Source of the DNA: Pempheris klunzingeri
Lineage: Eukaryota > Chordata > Actinopteri > Acropomatiformes > Pempheridae
Assembly: GCF_042242105.1 (NCBI RefSeq)
Contig: NC_092030.1
Coordinates: 8,936,001-9,000,000, forward strand
Reading direction: 5' to 3'
DNA: 64,000 nucleotides
Shown here: in pieces, positions 47,640 through 61,400 of the stretch
Position numbering within the stretch: position 1 is the stretch's first letter
How the letters are laid out: every line of letters begins with the position of its first letter
Program-made: the position numbers and the translations under genes
The notes under the pieces: model-generated
Seen by the model: only the letters and a program-made list of their open reading frames with translations
What the model was told of the DNA's origin: nothing
Databases searched by the model: none

Positions 47640-47830
47640 CTCTAAAACTGCTTCAAATCACTGGTGCAGTTTTCAGATCTGACACTCCAAGATAAGGTTC
47701 CTTTGGCAGGTTCCTTTAGATCCTCCTGGTGTGCAAGAATCCACCACGACAACCAATCAGAGCTGCAAGGAGGCTCTAATGCAGTGTCAATCACAGCTTG
47801 TGCACATGCTGCACAGAGCCCCCCCGCGTA
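47640..47830 (+). repeat. dispersed MITE-like fish repeat (family C), copy 2
   Basis: AACCAATCAGAGCTGCAAGG and GCAGTGTCAATCACAGCTTG, then TGCACATGCTGC: the same family as in thap1 intron 2. Confidence 0.45.
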
Positions 47831-49610
47831 TGCTCTCAATCAGTCAAGCTCAATATGTTCATTACACGGCCTCAGGAGAAGCTTTGCCATCACAATAGCT
47901 AAGAAACAACCACCAGCGACAGAAAACAAACACGTTATTCCCACTATGTGAAGTAGAATTTGTGTTTCGTTCTCACTGAAGAGACAAACAGGAGGCCCAC
48001 AGAAGCACATTTCTCCGAGCCATCTCCGTGATTCTGCTCTTTTCTAATCACACAGAGCTGATCTTTATCAAGAACCTTATGAATTTCTATATTTAGCCTA
48101 TATGAAGCACTCACCCAGCATCACTTTGACTGTCTTTGGAGGACATTTCATTCTCTATTTAATGCACATCACACCTCTTCATCATCCTGTTCATCAAGAT
48201 CAGACTTTGCAGACTTTTTGCACGTTATCATTTCAGCTTTCAGTTTTGATGAAAACAACTTATTCTGTGATGAAATGTCAAATAAAGGGTAGACTTCGAT
48301 GTGAAATTAAGTATTTTGACACCTTGGGATCACTATTACTCAAATAAGAGATTCATCACTGGCAGCAGCATTTTTAAGTCTGTCTCACTCTTCAGCAGAA
48401 AGAAACTTTTTTGTGTCAGAGATGAGATGATTAGAGGGAAACCACTTGAGGACTGCAGGTAAGTCCACTTTAGGGTCACAGCTGTAAATGAGAAGTCAGT
48501 TTACATCTCATTAACATTTCCACAGAACCCTCTGGGACTTTGCTTTTGCCTGAAGATAAAGTCTGTCTGTGCTAACTGGGCTCTTCCTCCAACATGGATG
48601 CCCAGAGTTTTGGATGCAGACTGCCTGATGTGTGCTGGAGCCCGGAGGTCAGAGCTAAAACGAGATCGGACCTCAGCACAGTTTAATCCAGACTGACGTT
48701 CCGGCAGCCAAATGTGCTCCTCAGACTGAAGAATGAGCTGCTGCTGTTATTTAGAGAGAAAAAAACAAACCAAATGCCTGCAGGAAGTGATGCGTGTGGA
48801 CAGAGCGAGGATGAGGAGGAGGAAGAGGAGGAGGGCTGTGGTCTGCTATGACCTCTTGACCCCTCGTTTCAGCAGAGGGCCAGAAAACTCCTGGTCAGAC
48901 GCTCTTCAGCGGAGGAAACTCCCTCAACACCATGCTGTAAAAAATGCCCGTCTAGGACTTTATCTTTATCTGAGTCTGTGATCCAGTCCATCCTAAAGGT
49001 GCTGCATGGGGTTGAGGTCGGGGCTCTGTGCAGGCCAGTCAACATTGCAACCTCACCTCAGTCCACAGCTTAAATGTTAAAATGTTGAGTCAAACTGTAA
49101 TAAGATAATAATAAGATGTATAAGAACCCTTTAAAATTATGGGGATATAAAACAGAGGTACTACCCCTACTGTCCAAGATCTGAAATGTTAAATCTGTTA
49201 CAGCATTGTTTTTCGAAGCTATTTCATATCAACTTTTTTCATAAAATATGGTCAGGACAGGTTAACTGTAACCTAGGACAGTATTAGAATTGACCAAGTG
49301 TTTGAAACGTACCTTTTAATAACAAAACCAAGCTGTTTAAAATCAGCTGGTTGTGTCAGAGGTTTTAATCAGGCAGACCAACATTTCCAAAACAGTGTCC
49401 TGGGAACACAAACTGACTCTGGGTCACAGGACTGCACCAGGAGGTTTAGTAGCTGTCACACAATCCAAGCATAAAGCTGTACAGGGAAATTTCCAGAGTA
49501 TTTAAAAGGTCTGTGACACCTGTGTCACCGTGGGTTCTTACGGCTTTTAAGTGCAAATAACTTCAATTCTTGTCTGTTGAACTTAAATTGTTTCTTCTAA
49601 TCTTTACAGC
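47831..49610. other. intergenic, nothing recognised
   Basis: No exon, RNA gene or nameable repeat. Confidence 0.5.
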
Positions 49611-49619
49611 ACATGTCAT

Positions 49620-50350
49620 TTGGCACCGCGCTAGTGGCTGACTGTTGCAGCAGCTCTGTTGTAAAGGCCAAAGCAGATTCCACCTGCTGCATAGACTGAG
49701 GTCTTTCGGAGTGGGGGAAGGCCTCCTGAGGATGTTCTACGACACTGTGGAGCAGCAGCATAACGGCAGCAGAGAGGAAGAGACTAAATAAACTGGTGGA
49801 CAAAGCCAGCTCTGTCCTGGGCTGCAGCCTCGATCCTGTGGAGGTGGTGGGTGACAGGAGGATGGTGGCGAAGCTGTCATCGATCATGGACTATGTCTCC
49901 CACCCCCTATATGAGACTGTGAGAGCCCTGGAAAGCTCCATCAGCAACAGGCTTCGTCACCCACGATGCGCCATAGAGAGGCATTGCAGGTCCTTCCTCC
50001 CTGCTGCTATCAGACTTTACAACCAAGCCTGCTCCCAGTAGACCAACATAAAGAAAAAACAAAAAGTGCAATATTTTATATATATTTTTTATATATTGTT
50101 ATAACCTAATCATGTGCAATAGCCTTTTTTCCCTCTCATTCATCATACAAATTACACTGTTTTTGTATATACTGTATATATATATTTTTCCTCCTTTTTT
50201 TATATCTTATTTGGTATATTTTTATATATTTATACTTTTATCCAGTATTTGTGTATGTGTGAACTGCTGCTGACTGTGAATTTCCCCACTGTGGGATAAA
50301 TAAAGGCTAATCTATCCATCCATCTATGTATCTATCTATCTATCTATCTA
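49620..50350 (+). mobile_element. 5'-truncated LINE, reverse transcriptase C-terminus and 3'UTR
   Basis: LRSFGVGEGLLRMFYDTV (about 49698-49750) and, in another frame, ASSVLGCSLDPVEVVGDRRM with RLYNQACSQ then a stop (49799-50041) are the end of a teleost LINE ORF2. The T-rich 3'UTR closes with GTGAATTTCCCCACTGTGGG, ATAAATAAAGG and a TCTA tandem tail (to about 50350). The frame shift between the two blocks and the missing 5' end make it inactive. Confidence 0.8.
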
Positions 50351-50800
50351 AGCATTCAAGTTCATTTCATCCACTATGGATTAGCAGTAGCATGAACTGT
50401 TTAATTTACACCAGCAAGCTAGCTGGCTAGCATGGCAGCTAACAGTAAAAAAATGTGGCATTTTTAAAAGGATTTTTCATATTAACTTTGATAAAATCAC
50501 CAAAATGTAGGTTTCAAAACATTTTATCATCGTTTCAGAGGTCACACAGCAAAAAGGTAGAACCTAATTGGTTCTCCTGTGTTGACTCCGAGCGCTGATT
50601 GGTGCAGGAACCTTTTAGAACCAACTTGGAGAAGGTATTTGGAGAGCCAGCCTTTTTCAAATTTTAAGCATAGTAATATACAAAAGGCAAACTAAACTCC
50701 ATGATGTGTTATTGATATTTTATAATGTAGAGACAATACAGAGCAGGACAACACTCAGACCGGAAATAAAGCACAAACCAAAAACAGAGGCAAACAAGTA
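50351..50800. other. intergenic, nothing recognised
   Basis: No exon or named repeat seen. Confidence 0.5.
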
Positions 50801-51040
50801 AATCAGAATCAGAATCAGAATCAGAATCAGAATCAGAATTACTTTAATAATCCCCAGGGGGAGATTATAAATAAATAACAATAATAATACAAATGAAGTG
50901 CAACATTGAAATGTAATGTTAAATAGTAACAGTTGTTGCTCAGTCTGCTGCCTTCAAGGACATCAGGGAAGTTCAGCTCCTGTACAAACTTGAAGAATCC
51001 TGTGAAGTTTTCTCTCAGGGACCCCCTCACTACATGTCAG
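50801..51040 (-). repeat. LINE-type 3' end, minus strand
   Basis: Six TCAGAA units (50801-50838), then TTACTTTAATAATCCCCAGG: the same 3' end as at 46247. The following minus-strand stretch (50930-51030) may be the end of its ORF, but I cannot place it in a clade. Confidence 0.5.
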
Positions 51041-52548
51041 ACTCTTTCTAGCTTCACAAACTGGGCTGTCTGTGCAGAACCATTTTCTGAAATTTTCAAA
51101 CTTATTTTGGATTAGAGAAAACCAAGAAGAAGGGCTGTGATATTCCAGATACAGCCGGAATGCATTGAAGTGAGGCCGACTTCCTGGAGTAGAAACCAGT
51201 TCTGTTAGACAGTTTGTGTTTGTTCACAGAAACCATTCAGTCACCATGGTGTCACCAAAAAATGGCCCTTTGTTTTATGTGAATAACTCATTTTTGACAA
51301 AAAAAAAAGTCAAAGGGAACATTGCTAAGGTCATGGATTTCTATAGGTATATTTTTCTCATCTTTTTGTGCACTCTGTCACTCTTTACAGTGTGGTAAAA
51401 GAGTCATCACATCACGCCGTGGCAGCCTCTGACAGGCTGTGACAGCCGAGGAGCGTACCTGTCCAGATGCCTCTGCTTAGAGCCTCACTGAGACAGAAGC
51501 TTTATGTAACCTCAGAATGGGAGCTTCTAAAACACAAACATTACAAAGTTAGGGGCTGGAGAGGACCACAGAGTCACTTTAACAACATTTGAGGAGTCTG
51601 ACAATGAGAGTTTGTTTTTGGTCTTTGGGAAACATGTGACAAAGTACCTCAAAAAACCTGACTAGCTTTTTTAGAGCCTTCAGCAGCATCTCATGGCCTT
51701 CTTCAGCAAATGGTTCAGGTGTCCTGACATTAGCATACTTCCACACAAAGGTCATATGATGATGATGATAACTGTCATAGAATATGATGATGGCAAAAAT
51801 AAAAGCACATTTTTGAAAGAAACCTGACAGCAGTCCAAGTCACAGCACCACTCTACCATCAGAATGAAGTGATTAAAGTGATTAAAAGAATAGTATTAGT
51901 AAGTATATACAACTAAGTTTTAAGGTCCTGAAAAAATAAGCAGTATTGTCTCTTCTGAAGGCAGAGACTGAATGGTTGCAGACGGGATGTCTTTTCTAAC
52001 ATCTAACATGTCCGAACAGCTTTTCTCTATCAGCGCTGCATTGCCTATCGCAAGGATGTATGAAGAGAAATGGATGCAGCGTTGAAAGTTCTCCAATGGC
52101 ACATGAAGCCAAAAAGGTTCGACACCTAGGGCATGAAAGTACCTGGATCTTTTGCATCATTGGGCCCTTAGATTATGCGTACTAGTGTCTCTGGGCTGCC
52201 AAGCCTTCCACTATAATGACTGGGGATAAAGGTTTTCATTGTACGTCTTTTCCAGACTTTCCAAATGTTATCGGATTGAATGGATCAAACTTTGATGGAG
52301 ATATAAGTCATTATGTGACTCTCACAGACGTCTCTGATCATAAACAACCAGTAGGGTTTCTGGGAAATGTAGTCTTACAGATCTCAAGAGAGAAAACTAA
52401 AATGCCTGTGAACATCACAACAGCATGAAGGTAAACAGGTTTGTTCCTCAGTGTGTGTCCCTGCTGTAACATCATCCAATCAGGAGACGAAGAAAAAAAA
52501 ACTGTGAGAGAGTCAGATTCTCACTTTACTGACATTTAAATCAGGTAC
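51041..52548. other. intergenic, nothing recognised
   Basis: No exon, RNA gene or nameable repeat. Confidence 0.5.
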
Positions 52549-52549
52549 A

Positions 52550-52583
<34 letters not shown>

Positions 52584-52594
52584 ACACTCACACG
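52549..52594. repeat. (CA)n microsatellite, interrupted
   Basis: CA repeats with CTCA interruptions. Confidence 0.93.
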
Positions 52595-53291
52595 CATACA
52601 TTCACATACACAGAGTACTTGGTGGTTCGTGGTGACTCAGCGCATCTGTGGGCGGAGCATCTGAGTCACCCTCAAACAACTACAGAGCCAATAATACATT
52701 CTTCTATCCATCCCTCCATCCCTGCACACCTCCATCATCCGACCCTAATCACTCCATTGGTTCAGGACAACACTTGTTATAACATTTATTTTCCTCCATC
52801 TTCTGCTCAGTTTGTTTGGTTTTGAAGCAAAAACTGTTTCCATCAGTAAAAAAAACCACCACAAACATTTGGTTACATAATGCAACAGCTCTGAAGTCAG
52901 CCTTTCGCCAGTGTGATCAGTTTACGCTCACAGAGTTCCTCTCCTCACTTCCTTTCTCACAGATTCATTCACTCCTTCACTTTATCTGCCTGATCTTCGC
53001 AACAGTCATTCATTTATTTAGTTGAATGAATAATTTCATTTATTCATTGTTATCATTTCTTGAAATAAATGCTCTCCTAGCATGCATTAAGGTGAAAGGT
53101 GGTTCCAAAGTGTTCAGCCACAGACAGCAAACTCATTCCCTGATTGTTGAAGAAATAATTGGTTCAGTGTATGAATGTTAACAGATGTGTTTTACAGTCT
53201 CCTGTCATGCTCGTCTTTCTATTCTCTACCTCCAGCATTACCATGGCAACATCAAACCAAAACACCAAACAAAGACACAGCTGAAAACTTT

Positions 53292-53294
<3 letters not shown>

Positions 53295-53326
<32 letters not shown>
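53295..53326. repeat. (GT)n microsatellite
   Basis: About 16 GT units. Confidence 0.95.
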
Positions 53327-53328
<2 letters not shown>

Positions 53329-54890
53329 GTTATGTAACAGGCAGTAACTCTTTGAGTCAGCCAACAACATCAACAGAGAGAGTGAGAAGGAGTGAAGGAG
53401 AGAGAGAGAACAAGCAGAGACCAATCAGAGGGCTTTATCTTAACACCTGATCTGCTGAGGACACTTTGAGCAAAATACAGAGACACATGAAGCTCTGAGA
53501 GTCGAGCCATATTCAATGTATTATAGTATTATATATATTAGTTAGAAGGGATGGATGGTGGAGAAACTTGGGACTTTTCATGGCTGTTTTATTATTACAG
53601 AGGTTGGTTGTATGTGGGTTATAAACACTACAACACTATATCCATTCAATTTAATTTGATTACCTTCAGTGATAGAAAAAGATTTCTGACATGTTCACTC
53701 TGCCATGACATGAACGCAGCACCTATGCGACAGTTTTCGTGAAAAGGAAGCAATCAAGGGTCAATTTCAAGGGTCATCATAATTTGTAGTCATTATCATG
53801 TCAACATGAAGAACTTACATACAGTTTGTAGCACTACAAAGACAATGCATTTAAGGCGTTAGTAATATTCAATCATGTGTAGTCCCCAAAGTCATTTTTA
53901 TTTACTGTATATTGTAAATGTGTATTATACTACATAGCCTATGCTGCATTCCTGTGTGGGTGGAGAGTCAAGGGATCAGAGTCAAGACATGAATGGGGGA
54001 TTGTCATCCCTGGAGGTTCTGGAGCCAACATCCTAGGACGTTCCTGCAGTTGGTCTGACCGCTATTCGTTTAAACAGGAGAGGTGAAGCAGACTGCTGTC
54101 AGTCAGCTGCTGTCAGACAGTCACATCTCCTCTTTCCATCAGATCCTCACTGACATCCAACATGTTGTATCATTTCTCCCCCAGAGACCCACTCACATCA
54201 AGGAAACCACCCTCACTTCAGTATGACATCACAGCTCCAGGCAGTAGGCGGACTCTGCAGTGCCTTGGGTAAGTCTCATGAATATTTAATGGACCAGACC
54301 ACTGTTTCCCCCAAGGTGGGGGGTGGGCTCAGAGCTGGTGTGTTCCAGTGGTCTGACCTGAGGTCAGCTCCAGGGCAGGAGGCTGAAATGAATCTGATTT
54401 ACATATCTGTTCCCCAACCCGTCTTCGTGTGATGACAGCACATGCCTGATCTCTAACTCTAACAGTGGATCAGGTGGATTCTTTTTGACAGGTCATACAG
54501 TTCAAACGGGATTCAGAGTGTCAGAATCAGAGAGTTGCTTCCTAAAATCTAGGTTAAATCCTGATTATGATGGTGATACCTGCTGATTTCATCACGGCTC
54601 CAAAAAAGCCCACAGAAATGTATCCCATCAGACGTGTGTTTAGAAGTCCTGGAAATCATCAGACATTAACTAGTGACACCTCATATGAGATAAACGTTTT
54701 ATATGTTTACTCATTCTTCAAACATGTCTTGTGCTTAGTCGTCCCTTTTTACAGAGTTTTCCTATGATACAGGCCTGATATTCACAAATAAATTATTATT
54801 TGAACAACCATATTTTTGACTTGACTTGACTTTAAACTGAGCTCACAGATTTTAAATACTAGTCAATCACGTTTTTGAAAATGCCTACTA
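53327..54890. other. intergenic; one weak exon-like block
   Basis: At 54194-54269 an acceptor-like TTTCTCCCCCAG and a donor-like CTTGG/GTAAGT bracket about 75 bases with no recognisable protein. It could be a non-coding RNA exon or chance. Nothing else seen. Confidence 0.3.
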
Positions 54891-55165
54891 GGGGCGGCTA
54901 TGGCTCAGAGGTAGAGTGTGTCGTCCCTCAATCAGAAGGTCGGTGGTTCGATCTCCAGCTGCTATGGGTCAGCGTGTTGAAGTGTCCTTGGGCAAGACAC
55001 TGAACGCCAACTTGCTCCTCAGTTGTGTGAATGTGTGGAAGAATAATCTCCTCTAACTGAGGCTCCTCCTGAATGAATGATGGGTGAATGAGGTGATGTG
55101 ATGTGAAAGCGCTTTGAGTTGTTGAAATTACTAGAAAGGCGCTGTACAAATACAGACTGTTTACT
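54891..55165 (+). repeat. tRNA-derived SINE (teleost), plus strand
   Basis: Head GGGGCGGCTATGGCTCAGAG (A-box), B-box GGTTCGATC (54945-54953), body GTGTCCTTGGGCAAGACAC, tail GTGATGTGAAAGCGCTTTGAG and AAAGGCGCTGTACAAATAC. It appears close to full length. Confidence 0.9.
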
Positions 55166-55652
55166 ACTGGGAATTCCAGCTAAATAGATGGTTTTCAAGT
55201 GAATGTAGTTGTATTCATATTTTAACATTACTTTTTCAGTAGTGAATAAATGTCACTATAAGTTGCTCAAAAGATTGAAATCTTTATGGCCAGAAATTGC
55301 TTCAACATAGAATAACATGATGTCAAACAAAATAATAAAGTCATGTATCAGACTCATCTATATATTTATATTTAAAATTCAGTTTATTTAATTTGAAAAG
55401 TTCCAATAAAAAGTATAATATTTGATGTAAAAAGTCTTAAAGGTCTCAATCTTTATCTAGAAAACTGGCATGAAGCAGCAGGGAGTGTTGGACTGAGGGT
55501 TTCTCAGCTGAAAACATGTAGAACTACAACAACATGGGCTGAGGTTCACTGTCAACACTCATTTATTCACAAACGTCTTTATTTTTAACAAATAGAATCA
55601 TCAGAGAGCAAAAACACAGAGAAACAACAAGACGGCAAACACACCAATACAG

Positions 55653-55655
<3 letters not shown>

Positions 55656-55687
<32 letters not shown>
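55656..55687. repeat. (GT)n microsatellite
   Basis: About 16 GT units. Confidence 0.95.
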
Positions 55688-55692
<5 letters not shown>

Positions 55693-58349
55693 AGGGGGTA
55701 TTAGTCACCAGAAATGGCACAGAGCCTCTCTCAGTAAGTGGGTCACTCCATCTGGAGCAGAATATGGAAAAACAGCAACACAACGTTTTCTACCAAACAG
55801 TTCAACACAAAAAACTCAGTCAGAAGTCAGTGCAAAGTAAAGATGGTCAAACGTGAGCTGATCAGCTAGTGATCACTTTGTTATTCTTTAAGATTTTAGC
55901 TTCCCTCTAAATCAGCATCACTACCAACTAAAACACATGATTTTGTCCTTTAAATGCCCTTAAGACTTCCCTTAAATCCAATTCCAATTCTTTATTTAAA
56001 AAATGGAACTTCAAATGCTTAAAACGGTTTATTTATGGAGACTCTGCTAATTAAGAGATCCGTATGATGTGCTTTTGTGAAGGTCTGCAGCATAGTAAAT
56101 GTCAAAAACCTGTTGACTTGATCAAGTCTATTGAAGTTAAAGTACTAAAAGTACTGTTATTTGTTTATTGGTTACACGTCAAAGAGATTTCATGTGTTTT
56201 CATAAACCAATAAAGTGAAAAATAAGATTGAGATTTAAGTTTTAAACATGAATAGTCAAAGTTTTCATTGTAGTTACCATCATCCAAGTTTGATCCAGTT
56301 TGTCTGTTTGTTTCAGAATTTAGTCTGAAATATTTATGACTTACTTACTAACTCTGACTTCCATAAGGTCAATGGAGTTTGTTAGATTTGAGCTTACAGA
56401 TGAACAAAGTCTGCATATGGAGGAAGTCGGGGTCAAACCCAGGAGGCTGCAGTTCATGTCTTGAGTAAAACAAAAAGTCATCGTTGCATTTAATGGCTGA
56501 TTAGGTTTAGGAAAACATGATGATGGTTTCTAAACTTAACAAAAATGCAACAGTCTCACATCATTAAACAAGGGTCTGTCATATTGGCAGTGTTGCACCG
56601 CCTGGTGTAATGGTAGGTGCATTATGCCCTATCTAAAGCATTCTAACGGTAGTGATAGCAATTAATAATGGTCATTTAATAGGCTGATAATGGTTAAGTG
56701 GGTGAACCTACTAACCAGGCAAGAACTGATGAGTACCACTATGTTACTATTTACATTTTGTCTTGTGTGTTAACTCCTGATCCGTGAGAGGTAGACGAAA
56801 TATGTTTGTGAGAATTATTTAGTTCTGTAAGAATACACAGTGAAATATCCTGTGTGCTGTGAATAAGGAATGTTACTCAAAACACAACAAGTTTAAAATT
56901 TAACAAAATTAAAAACAAAATTTAGAAGGTTGACAGGGTTATTGAAGTCAAAAGACTCATTACAGAGATTTAATGGAGCTGCATATGCTGATTTTTGTGG
57001 CCACTTGAGAGCAGTGGAAGTAAGCTGTAAACACACACACTGACGTATTATCACTACACAAAGTTAAAGAAAAAGTTACTAATAAAACATTCAACAGGCA
57101 CGGAGCAACATTAGCATTGATTTGGAGTTGTGTGCCTGGCCCTCTGCAAATCAATTATTCTCTCTCTGTTTTGGTCTCCACCAACTCGAAAAAGTCACCA
57201 GTGACTTGAGACAAACGTGTTTTTTAGTAACTGTAATTAGAATGTTTCCCTAACCGTCACTGTTATGGACAAAGGGTTAATCAGGGCCTTTGCTGGAACA
57301 GCTGCGTGCTGCAGAAAGCGAGCCGCCGCCAAACGATAAAGCTGTGGGCCTTCAAACCAGAACAGGAAGCTGGAAGACACTAAAAACCTCTGTAGTGCTG
57401 AGGGCAGCTGCAGAGAAAGACGATAATTCTCTGTGGGTGTGTCACTATGAGCAGCACCTCTTACATTACATATAGTCATGTCATCCATTGTTGCTATAAG
57501 ACACCTCCTCCGCTTCCCTTTACGCTGATAAAAACATAATCCCAGCAGCAATTCATTCTTTTTTCAAAATCCATTTGCTGTTACTAATTAGTTGTAAAGA
57601 AACATATTTTTTAGGAGACAGGTTTTGATTGTAAGGAAAGAGATCCTGCAACATTTGAGGTGAACAACAGATGCAGATTAGAAGTTTGTAAAAATCTCTT
57701 ATCTGTGTGGTCTGATTAAAGTATTGAGTCTCCTGTTTTCTGCTGAGAGCAGCAGGAGGGTTTCAGCTGACTTATGTGTTTGACTGATAACAGTCTGACC
57801 GATGTATCATTGAAGGATTTCCATAAATACTGTCATTAACATCGGTGACTCAGTCTGGCTCCGTCTCCAACAACAACACAGAGATGAGTCCAAACTGTCA
57901 CCTGGTTTCTTTTACGTCAAACTGAGTTCTGAGATTTCAATCTTGATTTAATCTTTCATTTTTTAGCAAAAATTGTGAGTTCATTTAAGCCCTGAATCTT
58001 CAGTAAAAGCTTGTATTCAATATTATTCTAAATGATTTATTAGAAAACTGTGTGAAGTCTGTGTTTTTGAATCATGGGTTCCCTCTTGATTGAAACCAAC
58101 AGGAGGACCTCATCAGTGTGTCTCACAGCTAATCATCATGTTTCTACATGTAAATGAATTCATATGAAACAGTCAATATACCACATAAACTGGCAACAAT
58201 ATAATAAATGAACATAATGAAGTATGTGACTGACATATACGTGCATATGCTCTGTCATTAATAAAGCTTCAGTTGCTCTGATTTACTGAGACAAACCACT
58301 TCATCCTGATGACTCATCAATAAGTTAAACAAGTCAGAGAATAATACAT
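55688..58349. other. intergenic, nothing recognised
   Basis: AT-rich with no exon, RNA gene or nameable repeat. Conserved non-coding elements cannot be judged from one sequence. Confidence 0.45.
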
Positions 58350-58400
58350 GGATACATTATATGGCCAAAAGTATGCAGACAGCCCTGTCTATAGTGTACT
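58350..58400 (+). repeat. possible mariner/Tc1 terminal scrap
   Basis: ATTATATGGCCAAAAGTATG then CAGACAGCCCTGTCTATAG resembles the terminus of a teleost mariner-type element. No partner end was found. Confidence 0.35.
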
Positions 58401-61400
58401 TTTGGTTTGAGTCTGTTTTTCCTACTGTGTGGCTCTGATCCAATTTATCATGTCCCACCAAATCTACTGTATTATTAGGAAATGATGTTTCCAGAGCATT
58501 TATCATTATTTAGTCTCTCTTTTATTATGTCATAGCATAATAATAACTGTGTGAATTTGTTATTAGTTATGTCGAGGATCAATGGGCATCATGAAGTAAG
58601 ATTATCTAGTTTGGTTACATGTTGATGAACTGTGATGGTCAGACATCAATGATAGACACATTTGGAGGCTATAACCACATATAGTGGAACATGTTTCTTT
58701 TACTCTATGCTTTGTTGACTGAGACTGTGCTATAAATGAAACACTGTCCAACAGTATATAAAGTAATTTTACCTCCACCAGCTGTAACATTTAAATGCTG
58801 CTTTGGCATTTTAAATTAGTACTTTTACTTAAATACTTTAAGTACATTTTTGCGTTACTTTTACTTGTAACTTGTTTTTACAAGGCAATAATACTACTTT
58901 TGCTTCAGTAAGCGATCAGAGTACTTTTTCCACCCCTGGAAGAAAGTAAAGGCTACAGAGTCATTTCTGTTGACTTACCTGTCGACAGTAGTGATTAATG
59001 AGACTCTTTGGATTGTTCATTGAATTAAAGTGAAAACAGACTTATTATGAACATGATTGTTCTTATGTTGTTTTGTTAATATGTTTTTCTTTTCAGGATT
59101 ACATTCTTGAAAAGTGTTGTACCTGCACATTCAAGTTCATCGTTATTTGTATGACATACAACTGGGATGTTCAACTGTCCACAAACGTTGTACGTTTTGG
59201 CTCCAGGCTTCTCAATGAAGAGGTATTTTCATATTTATATCTTCACTGTAATTATGAATACCTACATAGCTTCTTGTGAACATATAGAAACCCAGATGGA
59301 GATCTGCAGGTTTGAGGATTTCGTCAGGACTCATACCAGTAAAAACAAAACTAGGAAGCTTACTGATACGGAAGTGTATGATGCAAGGCTACGTGATGGA
59401 ATTACAAAAATGCCTCAATGTGAAACCAACATCTGTTTTACTGAAGATGATGGCAGCTTCAACACTGAGTCTACTCTCTGATTGTTGAATGTTTTATGTG
59501 AAATGAGTTTAGGAAAGTGCACTAGTTCTAATGGAAAACTCCATACTCTGATTTTACAAACGGCACACCAGCAGCGGGTGACTATTTCATCACTAATATA
59601 TTGACACAAACATCTCAACACAGCAGAACAGTGTGAAGGAAATAAACACACATCTGTATGACAAAAGATATTGATAATAAATAGAGACAAAATGTTTGAT
59701 CAAACCAAACAGCTCATGCACACACATCATTTCAGAAAACTAATAACCACAAATTTTATACATTTGTACAAAAATAGACTCATTGGAAACTTCAGAAGCC
59801 TCCTTCAAGTTCAAAAAATAAATATTTGCTCAACGACCGCCGACAGTATTTCTGAAGTCTCTTTGTCAAATAGAAAACACGGAACTGCAAACTGTTTCTT
59901 TTGTTCAGTTAAAAACATCATGTGATATTTTCAAAGTAGCTGAGTTTTATATATATGTATATACATTGTATCATTTTGTATGTATGTATATTTTGTCACT
60001 TGCAAAATATCACATTTATTTCCTTTCTTTGCAGTTATATGTGTTTCTGTTTGACAGCTGCACTTTACAAACTGTAACATGATACAGACAAAACGAAGTC
60101 CGAAAATAGACAGGGATCATTCGCTTCATGGAAAATAAAATGTGTGAAAATATAAATCAACACACAGCATACAGAACAGCACATTTACTTTATATTGTGT
60201 CTGGTGAGTTTGCCACTGTAATAAAGATATTAAAGGCCCAATTTGTTCTCATCACCACATACGTCTGATGTGTATTCACACATAACGTGAGTTAAATAAG
60301 AAAAGCCAAAACAAAATGTGAGTTATTGAAATACTAAAGTGCTTTTTTTTTTAACTATAAGATGCAATAGAACATGCTTCTTTCTGATTGGTTGGTAGAT
60401 GTCTGTTAAAATCTTATATGGCCACTTCAAACATAGCACAGTTTACCCTCTGTTCTAACTTAGACCTTAGAATAAACTACAGACAGTATGGCAACAGCAC
60501 TGACGCTGTAGTCTCTATTACTGCTTGACTTCCTCAGTGACCTCTACAGCCTCCTCAGGGACCTCAGAAACCCCCTCAAGGACCTCATTCCCACAGCAAA
60601 CATTTTTTTTTTTTTTTTTACCTCAACTTCAGGCTTGTTTTCTCAGGTTGGCATTTTATTCTTGTGTGTTTGTTTTAAAACAAAAAACAAAAAATTTTAA
60701 AATTAAGAAATATATTCAACTTATTTAGTCATTTGACCTGAAAGGTGTTTTCTTACCAATGCAGGTGGAACATGTGATATTCCCCTGAGATCATTTTTGC
60801 ATAAACAAAGATAAACATTTTGCACACCAGAACCAGAAACTTTTTCTGCCTTTTAGAAAGTCTTTGCTGTGTGGAAGCACATCACTGCCAGAAGAATATA
60901 GTGAGTCAAAATGATGATACAATGTCAAAATCAGTTGTTGTCAAAATAACAAACTGACAAAGTGGTATGTCACATTGTGAGATATAAGATTATTATTATC
61001 TTTATTCTTAACATACTTCTCCTAGCAGAAATGGCCTTCCATATGAACTTGCAAAAAAGCAAACTTATTTGTTGTCCTTAATGTAATGATATTTTTACTG
61101 TATAGAAAAGTAACAGCTATACTATTAACATCATAGTTATCAAAATAATAAACATTATTCAACAGTCATCTTATTTGCACAATATCGTTATGAAAAAAGA
61201 ATAAAGGAGATATGAAAAACGGACATTTTTCATTATTTATGTTCAATAGTTCTGCTGTTGCAGAAAATACTAATATCAACATTCAATCAAACACAAGCTA
61301 ACTATTTCTTTTTTAAATCTGGTGAAACTCTCCCCCACTTCAGGGTTTTATTCCACACGTTGACAAGTGAAAAAATAACATAATCTTTAAACTGAGAAAT

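Noticed and set aside
54891..54965. tRNA gene
   Set aside because: A- and B-box are present, but there is no cloverleaf, and the sequence continues into a SINE body and tail. The same holds for 40227 on the minus strand.
59167..59481. 104-codon plus-strand frame
   Set aside because: AT-rich, no recognisable domain, no splice or promoter signals. Length is within chance for this base composition.
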